Source of the DNA: Peronospora farinosa
Taxonomy: Eukaryota; Oomycota; Peronosporomycetes; Peronosporales; Peronosporaceae
DNA: 64,000 nt
Assembly: GCA_947646735.1 (NCBI GenBank)
Contig: CANTFK010000983.1
Span: 124,001-188,000 of the forward strand
Direction of reading: 5' to 3'
The position numbers and the translations under genes are program-made. The notes under the pieces were generated by a model. The model was not told where the DNA came from. It ran no database searches and saw only the letters and a list, made by a program, of their open reading frames with translations. This document shows, piece after piece, positions 56,984-64,000 of the stretch. Numbering within the stretch: position 1 is the stretch's first letter; every line of letters starts with the position of its first letter.

Positions 56984-57605
56984 ACGTGTCTATTGTAATT
57001 GTATGAAGTACAAGAATAGACGATAAAAGGCGTGTCTTTCGTAGCGTTCGTCTCACTTCCAGCAGCTACTTTAAAAGCCAAATAATAAACGTCGTAATAC
57101 ACAGAAAAAGGGAGTCCCTGATGTGGTCCACGTTACAGAAGAACTCTCTGTTCACAAGTGACGATGGGGATTAGAAACTGGCGACTTATTGAGACTTAGG
57201 CCATTTATTCATACTTAAGCGGGAGCATACAATTATCAAGTATAATATAGTAACCACGTCATTCTGACGACCCTGACGAGTCAGTTCAGAAAAATGCTGG
57301 TAAAATCCTCGAGATCTTTGAAGATATTTTGGCTGTTGGTGCTGAAGATATTTTGGCTGTTGGTGCTGAAGATATTGGATGACGATGGTATTGGATGACG
57401 ATACAAAAAAAACACAAGGGTAGTGTCTGGTAAAAAGTGACAGTAAGTGACGAGACGTGCGTACTTTTTGACTGCTTTGATAACGTCTTCCTCCTCCGTC
57501 ATAGATCCGTATCACAAATGTATCGATTGCCTTCCGATTCCTTGATCTCCGCTCTGTCACAAATGGTTTACATCAGGTTATAGCAGCCTCTTTTGATACT
57601 CAGTT
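56984..57605. other. Intergenic region between kinesin-14 and the FYVE gene
   Basis: About 620 bases. It includes the short tandem repeat listed separately; no gene is seen. Confidence 0.5.
57320..57403. repeat. Minisatellite-like tandem repeat
   Basis: A 24-base unit, gaagatattttggctgttggtgct, occurs twice in perfect tandem (57320-57367) with a third partial copy. Directly after it attggatgacgat occurs twice (57374, 57390). It is too short and without spacers to be anything else. Confidence 0.85.
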
Positions 57606-58254
57606 TCATATATAAACGTGCCTGTATCTGCCCATGGTCATCATCGTACGGTTGCCTCCTTTCTCCGGCTCAAGTGGCGCTACTATATCATGATTCTTTT
57701 GGCTATTGCTCCCATTGGCTGCCAGTACAGCCCCAGGCATGCTTTTACCGAAACGTCGACTCACACCTAGAGCCAACTTTTCATCAATCACTTGTATGCA
57801 TGCATCACACACACGACAATCTTCTTGTGCCAATTGATTCGGATGAATCTCCTGCTCTACACAAACGTGCACAAGGACAAAAGCACAAATGTGTCAGTGC
57901 TCTCAACAGCTTTAAAGGAATGACCTCAGCATGACTTGTAACCTGCACTTGCCTTATATATAAACTTTGTCCGACTACTAGAACATCCGTCACATACGAC
58001 AGCTCCACAACGACGACAGTGGTGACGCCGGATCCAGAAGTTGAAATCGGTGCGGCAGAGCATGCATGTGTTTACAGAGACGTCTGGAACCCATTGCCCA
58101 TCACTCTGTGCATATATGAACGACTATTAGTCAATTCACGAGAACAGAAATGATGCTTCGGTAGGATACACACCATGTGCTTTCGCCAGGAGCTCTCCAA
58201 AGGGTCCTTAGAGCGCGTCTTGAGCAGCGACGGTGTTACGATTTCTTTATTCAT
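57606..58254 (-). CDS. FYVE-type zinc-finger protein
   Basis: Minus-strand exons 58254-58174, 58105 to about 57943, and 57856-57606 give roughly 165 residues. The FYVE domain is clear: GQWVPDVSVNTCMLCRTDF (W..D plus the first C-x2-C), NFWIRRHHCRRCGAVVCDGC (the R+HHCR phosphoinositide motif with C-x2-C twice) and, after the second intron, EDCRVCDACI (the last pair). FYVE fingers bind PI3P on endosomes. The rest is low-complexity, without a catalytic domain. The second donor is ambiguous: GTGCAG or GTTACA a few bases apart both keep the frame. Small single-FYVE proteins are numerous in oomycetes. Confidence 0.87.
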
Positions 58255-58419
58255 GCAGCAGCTGATTGATTGTAGCTGTTCACAATGGAGATATTCGTAT
58301 TAGGGTTTGAATGCCCTACAATAAACATTTTAACTATAATTTTTGAGCAACATTTATAAGCGACTAAGTGCGCTTTAAGTACTACCTGGGGACTAGAGTA
58401 AGTTCGCTTTAAGTACTGC

Positions 58420-59582
58420 CTACAACTTCTGCTTCTTGGTCAAAATCTCAACCTTTTCAACTTGCGTGCCAGTCTGGAACTCACGGTCGCCTGCGTCGCC
58501 AAGACCTGGCAAAATGTAGCCATCCTGTGAAACAACACCACAATTAGTGGTCAGAAACATACCTGCGTGAGCATACATCACAAGCTGCAATTTACCTCTG
58601 AAAGTCCATCGTCAATTGCGGCGAGGAAAATCTCCACGTCCGGGTTCTTGGCACACACTTCCTGCAGACCTTGTTTCGATGCAATTGTACTCACAATCTT
58701 AATCTTCTCGACGCCCCACGTCTTCAAGACTGCCAACGTCGCAATGATTGTGCCAGCTGCAAATACAAAGATATACATTGTTACAAGACAAATTGCGACT
58801 TGATTAACATCTAACATGGCATCGGCTAACTGCTCACCCGTAGCAATGACAGGCTCCAAGATGATCGCAACGTCGACATTGCACTCCTTCGGAAGCTTAT
58901 TGTAGTACTGCACAGGCACCAGCGATTGTTTGTTCCGATACATGCCTATTCACACAGTAGATGTCAATGTCTACTCAATATCTAAACAAGATACAGCATC
59001 ATCGTACCAATGTGATGCACTGTAGCATCTGGTAGCACGTCTAGCATCGGTTCCACCTACACAATAGCAAAGCCGCAGCGCAACTTAACAAGACAAAGTA
59101 TTGGAAACTCCATGGCCTTGATCATCATACCATCCCCAATCCAGCTCGAAGGATTGGCACTAGTGCCACCGACGTAGACAACTGAGCACCTTCATGATCA
59201 CCCTTTGGAGTCTGTGACACCTCATATCTGATTCAATCACTGTCCATCTACTAGTAATTAACAACTCGGGTAGTTTGTACCTTAATTTTCTTGGGAATCG
59301 TCTCAAGATCATCTGTTGCGTCGTATCTGCAACATAAATACATACAAGACCATGATTAGCTTTTCCTCTGAAGCAAACTAGTTGCATATTGAGAGTCATA
59401 AACTGCCCTTACCCGAGGTAGAAAGTGACTTCTTGCAGCAAATGACGAAAGATACGGCTGTCTGTGCGCTCGTCGCGCAGCTTCGTAAGCTTATGACGCA
59501 GCACCGGATGGTTTGCACACCAGACCTGACTATTAGGCGCAAGGCCGTACTTTTCATTGTCTACACGTGTATCCATCTTCAT
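58420..59582 (-). CDS. Uracil phosphoribosyltransferase
   Basis: Minus-strand exons 59582-59413, 59326-59281, 59220-59131, 59056-59008, 58945-58838, 58756-58596 and 58524-58420 join to 242 residues. It converts uracil and PRPP to UMP in pyrimidine salvage. Conserved blocks: HPVLRHKLTKLRDERTDSRIF, YDATDDLETIPKKIK, VALVPILRAGLGM, GMYRNKQSLVPVQYYNKLP, VAIILEPVIATAGTIIATL (the PRPP loop, normally DPMLATGGT, here EPVIATAGT) and GYILPGLGDAGDREFQTGT at the uracil site. The first Asp of the PRPP motif is Glu and the first Gly is Ala, mild departures from the bacterial consensus. The start is the first ATG in frame; a second follows two codons later. Confidence 0.93.
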
Positions 59583-59797
59583 TTTGAATCTGATTCTGCT
59601 TGTGCTTTTGACTGCAGATTTGATACTGACTGGAACTGAGTATGAAGCGCTCTATTTTGAATGGGATCTTTGCTTTAAACCAATCAAAACGTAGCAAGAT
59701 GCACAAACTTCAACATGACACAGACGACGTGGTAAGCAAAATGTATCTATTTCGTGGGAAGCACTACCCCATTTTAAAGCAGCATTTAAGCGTCAAT

Positions 59798-61601
59798 CTA
59801 CCACTCCGTCTCGTGAAAATCCTTGAGGAACTTGCCGAAAATGGTCTCATTCGAGTTGTAGCCGACAAAAATCGGGTCCAACACACGCGCTGCAGCGTCG
59901 ATTTCATCAATGGGAGTCTGGAAATTGTGTGCCTCTGCATGAGCATGCGCCTTGGCCAACGGATTCTCGTCATTGATCCAGCTGAATGGTTTGCAACGCA
60001 GATATTGGTACAAGTCAGTATAGCAAAGCAGGTAGTTAGTATAATGAGCAAATCGCTTACCCCGTGTCGACCGAGTTCATGTAGATACGCCGCTTGCTTA
60101 GGTCCTCGGCACACGTGCGAGTCATCATGTTGAGTGCAGCCTTCGCCATGTTCGTGTGGGGATGATTTGGCGTCTTGTAGCGGTAAAACTTGCCCTCCAT
60201 AGCACTCACATTGACAATAAACTTCTTATCGGAATTGCCACTCTTCTCCAACAGCGGCACCAGTCGATTGTTCATGATAAACGGCGCCAGTGTGTTAATG
60301 GCAAACACTTCCGCCACTTCTGGAGTAGCAATCTCGCCCATACGAAGCAGCCAAGAGTTGCGCGAGCGAAGGTCCACCTGCTGTCCATTCACGTCCACCA
60401 TGCCCTCTGGGAACGCCTCAATGTGATCGTCGAGGTGATCTTCTCCAGCGATCATAGGCACCTGCGACTTCAGTGCAGACGTCATGACAACGTTGCCACC
60501 TGTATTAACAATCGTGGCATCTAATGCAGGGAGCGCCAACGACTTGATATGCGACTCGAAGTCCTGTTGGTGGTTCATTAGCATCTGAACCTCCTTGGTG
60601 CTCTTTTCCAGCGCTTTTGTCTCCTTGTCTACAAGCGGCTTGTAGTACATCGGAGGCCGACGCACAGTCTGGCATGCATTATGAACAATCATATCGAGAC
60701 GAGAATAGTGACTGATGACGTAGTCGCAGAACTGCTCCAAGTGCACCAGATCACGGAAATCAATACCAAAGATATGAAGACGATCCTTAAAGGTCTCATA
60801 CTCCGCATGTTTCGCAAAGCGTTCTGCTGCATCTTTTGGAAAGCGTGTTGTAGCAATGACTGCTGCTCCCGCCAGTAAAAGCTTTACTGCCGCTTGAAAT
60901 CCAATCTTTACACGAGCTCCTGTAATAATTGCCACTTTTCCACGCAAATCCGTCGTTTGAAAGCGTTTAGTAAAGTTGAGCTCTGCACAACGTGGACAAA
61001 GCTGGTCGTAAAAGTGGTGAATCTTGTCGAATCGGCTTTTACACGCGTAGCACGACCGAAACCCGAGCAATGCACTCGCTTCCATCTTGTAAGCTTCTGC
61101 TTTGTCATCACGAGCCTGTTCCGCTTCATCATTGCAGAGCTTCTGCAGCTCCGGTTCCGGTTCCGGACCATTTGACAGAGTCTTTGTGGAATGACACACA
61201 TCTTCTCCTGCCACACCATCTGCAATCAGAGGTAATGCATTCACTGCGTCGTTGCCTTGTAGCAACAACGAATCCAGCTTGGCAATCCGCTCACGACGCA
61301 GCGTAGAGCTGTTGATATGGCGACGGTCGTGCATTTTACGTCGATTGTGACGCGCACGTTTTTCTTCACGTATCGCCTTGTCTTCAAGGTATTTCTTACG
61401 TCCTACACCACCAAATTTACGACCTTCAATGTACTCACAGACAGGCGCCAATTTCTTACGCAACATGCGCATATTACTTTGTTCCAACAGGTCTTTTCGC
61501 TTGGCTAACACACCCAAGACTTTAAACGTTGTAGCGATTTCCTCATCCGTGAATGGAACTTCTTCTGCCACCACTTGCAGCTCGTCCTGCACAGTCTCCA
61601 T
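59798..61601 (-). CDS. Atypical short-chain dehydrogenase/reductase with N-terminal basic region and Cys4 ribbon
   Basis: Minus-strand exons 61601-60061 and 59981-59798 join to 574 residues. Residues 1-190 are basic and charged, then a C-x2-C pair twice (CYACK, CPRC) forms a likely zinc ribbon. The SDR Rossmann domain follows: VAIITGARVKIGFQAAVKLL (cofactor loop TGxxxxIG), DFRDLVHLEQF, IVHNACQTVRRPP (NNAG-like), FIVNVSAMEGKFYRYKTPN, and HPHTNMAKAALNMMTRTC. In the last block the catalytic Y-x3-K reads T-N-M-A-K, so the tyrosine is replaced by Thr while the Lys is kept. A 65-residue C-terminal extension follows the SDR core (WINDENPLAKAH). Similar proteins exist in other eukaryotes, but I know of no defined substrate. 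Confidence 0.88.
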
Positions 61602-61869
61602 CGTCCTGCTTTTTGCAAAATGAATTGACGATTTCTGATGGCTGTCATACCCATTCTCTAAATAGTGTGTTCAACACAACATCGTCCTCAACAACTAGTG
61701 TGTAAAACATCAACCGTCCTCGACTAAACGGTATGGGGTTGGTGTTCAGAACCTTAACTTCAAATGATTACATATACATTTGAATTACATACGATTTAAA
61801 TTACATACCATTTAAATTACATATTATCTAATTTTGTAACGGGATACGATAAGAAAACGAGATATCTCA

Positions 61870-62226
61870 ATGTCGTTAAGTGCGTTCGTGGCTGGTGTGG
61901 CGCTTGGTGGATTGCGTTACGGCGCCGTCAAGTTTCAATTACTGGAGCGTGAGAGTGTCGTGCTATACTCGGTGAATCAGGTGAAAGAGAGCTTTCATGG
62001 TGATGAACACGTACGTTTTGATAGCGTACTTTTCTTGTCTTGAACGGTATCAATTTTAACATGTTAAATAATATCTATTTAACAACAGATAAAGACGCAC
62101 AAAAAGGGACGGTACGAGTCGATGCCAAGTTGGGAGCATGAGTACTATACGTACGTACGTAAAGGCTGGAACACAAAAGTACTGACGTTTCGTAACAAGA
62201 TGTACGAGTTCTTTGAGACAAAGTAA
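61870..62226 (+). CDS. Small two-exon protein of 92 residues, possibly a mitochondrial membrane protein
   Basis: Exons 61870-62010 and 62089-62226 (GTACGT donor, ACAG acceptor, phase 0) join to 92 residues: an N-terminal small-residue/hydrophobic stretch (MSLSAFVAGVALGGLRYGAV), then a charged, aromatic-rich body (YESMPSWEHEYYTYVRKGWN) ending FRNKMYEFFETK. The donor matches others in this window. I do not recognise the family. The N-terminus lacks acidic residues, as in small inner-membrane subunits (MICOS or respiratory-chain accessory proteins), but this is inference. The gene is too small for simple ORF scans because each exon is under 50 codons. Confidence 0.6.
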
Positions 62227-64000
62227 AAAAGAGCTAACAAACATGGATAGGAAGCTATCTATCTATCCAAATTGAAGCGTTCGAAAAGAGAATGAGTAAA
62301 ATCACGCACATCTTTCGCTATTGTTGACTGGCCTGCGATATATCCATTCATTGCGGAGATACAGCGCTGGTGTAGACTAATGTAGCTATATCAAAGGTGT
62401 CTGCAGGAAAGTTTGTACTCGATCTCCTTTTTTCGCGCGTCTACAGCTATTGCGGCCTCACAAGCACACACTTGGAGCACTTGCAGTATCTTCTTCATTG
62501 GCAGGTTATTGTCGTGGCCTGGACTAGTTTTCGGAGTCAAACACAGCAAGAGTACCATGTCGGTAGCGTTTTTTTGTGTCTGGAAGCGACACCCCAGCGT
62601 AGTATTTTGCCTGCTGTGGGGCCAGTACAATCGACAACTGTCGAAAGTCGTATCCTGATGGGTGAAGAAAAGCTGATCTGCCATCCAGTGCCCACGTATT
62701 CCGTGTGATCAAGGGCTTTTGCATCTGGAGTATTGGAAAACAACATCACAAGCTTGCTACTACCTTCATGAGATTGGCACTGCTTTTCACCTTCATGTTA
62801 ATGGCTGACATTCCCAACTCGACACTATCCTCATTTGCTTGAGCTGTACGCGTGAACAGTATCAACGCAGAGTATCTCACCGAGGCTGCGGTCTCACGAA
62901 GCTAAAGGAAGTGTCTCCGTACATTTGCGGTATCTATCTTGCTAGCGACAACAACTGCCGGTAGCCATGCTGCTTTCAGTCTGCTTGTTATCATTATTGC
63001 TGCAATTTTTAAAGGGTGGATCTCACGAGCTGGAGTGAATGGCAGTTTTCGCAGACATTTACGGCCACTAGACTTGAAACCATCGGTATCCGCATGTAAA
63101 ATTAAGCGTTCCAACTTGTGTTCATCTTTCGTAATGTTAGTTTGCTTTCCAGGAAGTCCAACAGGTTTTCGTAGTCACAGGTGCTTAAAACAAATTGTCC
63201 AGAAGTGATTGACGATCCGGAGAAGCCGAAATGGTCTCGGAGGATGATCAATAAATGTACCCTTGATACTCGCGTCTCGTGCTAGTTTTGGAAAAGCAGG
63301 CGCTGTCGTGATGGGAGTAGCTTTCTTTGCTGAGAACACCCCTTCTTCTTTGCGATGAACCGGCGATCGAAAGCATTTCATCCAGTCGATTTGCGCGATT
63401 GCTTTTTATCCGTGACACTTTTGTCAGTCTCTTCCTGCTGAGTTCCATGCTAATGATCCTGAGCTTCAAAGGTATCAACTTCAGTTTCTCAGTGACGTCT
63501 TCTGTTGTCATTGAAGCCCGGCGTGTTGGTCGGTTTTAAGATGACATAGATACTTCTTTACTAGCTCAGAGCACATAGACGCATTCAGCCGCGTTAAGGA
63601 GTGAGCCTGGTTGTACAAACTCGCAGCAGTGTTAGGCCGAACGTACCTCGACACCGACACCGACACCCTTCAATTCTTCTTTGTTCGGGTATCACGGAAT
63701 TTTTCTCTTAGAAAAGGACCTTTGTCGACTTTTTCCTAGTCTTGTTGACTCGTGTCCAAAACGAAGCTGGATGCTCATCAACTGCATCAAATTTGAGCGC
63801 CCAGCTCCATCCCGACGGCCTCTTTTTCCTTTTACAATGTGACCGGAACCATATATCGATCTTTGCCTGTCGTGACATCAGTTAAAGGTGAACATTTCTT
63901 GCCGTACTTACGGCGCAGCTTGATTCTTCATCGTAAGTCCTGGAATGGCACGGTGGTAGCTGCAGTCTCATCCTTGGCCGTACGGCGATAACGAATGGAA
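62227..64000. other. Window end, about 1.8 kb without a supported gene
   Basis: Short overlapping frames on both strands (e.g. 62391-62708, 62939-63208, 63248-63511) show no recognised motif. A gacaccgacaccgacacc simple repeat lies near 63652-63669. The minus strand near 63835-63910 reads GKKCSPLTDVTTGKDRYMVP then a stop, which might be the end of a gene that begins beyond the window. This is too weak to call. Confidence 0.4.

Noticed and set aside
57320..57403. CRISPR-like repeats
   Set aside because: Units are directly adjacent without spacers, in a eukaryotic intergenic region; a simple minisatellite.
57940..57960. Possible GC donor (AAG|GCAAGT) in the FYVE gene
   Set aside because: It would shift the frame of the next exon; nearby GT donors keep the frame through the last Cys pair.
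62391..63540. Several overlapping frames near the window end
   Set aside because: All are short, conflicting on both strands, and without motifs.

Overview
The window is nuclear DNA of an oomycete, most likely a peronosporalean (Phytophthora or downy-mildew relative). The evidence is eukaryotic genes with short (about 45-110 bp) introns, very often with a GTACGT-type donor, closely packed housekeeping genes on both strands, and a decayed block of hAT and Gypsy/chromovirus transposons. The species cannot be fixed from sequence alone. All gene names rest on motifs read by eye, and exon joins were checked for reading-frame continuity only.

Layout. 1-11.8 kb is a nested transposon block: a degenerate hAT element with perfect 11-bp terminal inverted repeats (128-2943), a fragment of one LTR family (2944-3174), a full-length but broken Gypsy element on the minus strand (3175-10829), and a solo LTR (11556-11819). 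The Gypsy element carries an extra plus-strand reading frame, antisense to pol, for a C2HC-finger and RS-repeat protein. From 12.2 kb to 62.2 kb the window is gene-dense: ORMDL (+), Rab5 (-), Mago nashi (-), a DP-type E2F partner (+), GCN5 acetyltransferase (+), VPS52 (+), an SPX-domain anion transporter (-), a Rad7/AMN1-like LRR protein (+), Integrator subunit 3 (+), ARL1 (+), a JmjN/JmjC demethylase (+), a SEN54-like protein (+), a SHAQKYF-type MYB (-), PIG-C/GPI2 (-), a GNL1-type circularly permuted GTPase (+), a METTL21-like methyltransferase (-), a broken type II PI4-kinase (-), UVRAG/Vps38 (+), PuuE-type allantoinase (-), proteasome alpha-6 (+), a kinesin-14 (-), a FYVE protein (-), uracil phosphoribosyltransferase (-), an atypical SDR with a Cys4 ribbon (-) and a 92-aa two-exon protein (+). 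The last 1.8 kb has no gene I can support.

Themes. Several neighbours act in endomembrane traffic and phosphoinositide biology (Rab5, ARL1, VPS52, UVRAG, FYVE, PI4K, ORMDL, PIG-C) or in chromatin and RNA (GCN5, JmjC, DP, Mago, INTS3, SEN54). I read this as ordinary eukaryotic gene order, not as operon-like clustering. The most unusual points are the antisense RS-protein frame in the Gypsy element, a B-box-like zinc finger inside the permuted GTPase, a GC-AG intron in rab5, the disrupted PI4-kinase, and the SDR that lacks its catalytic tyrosine.
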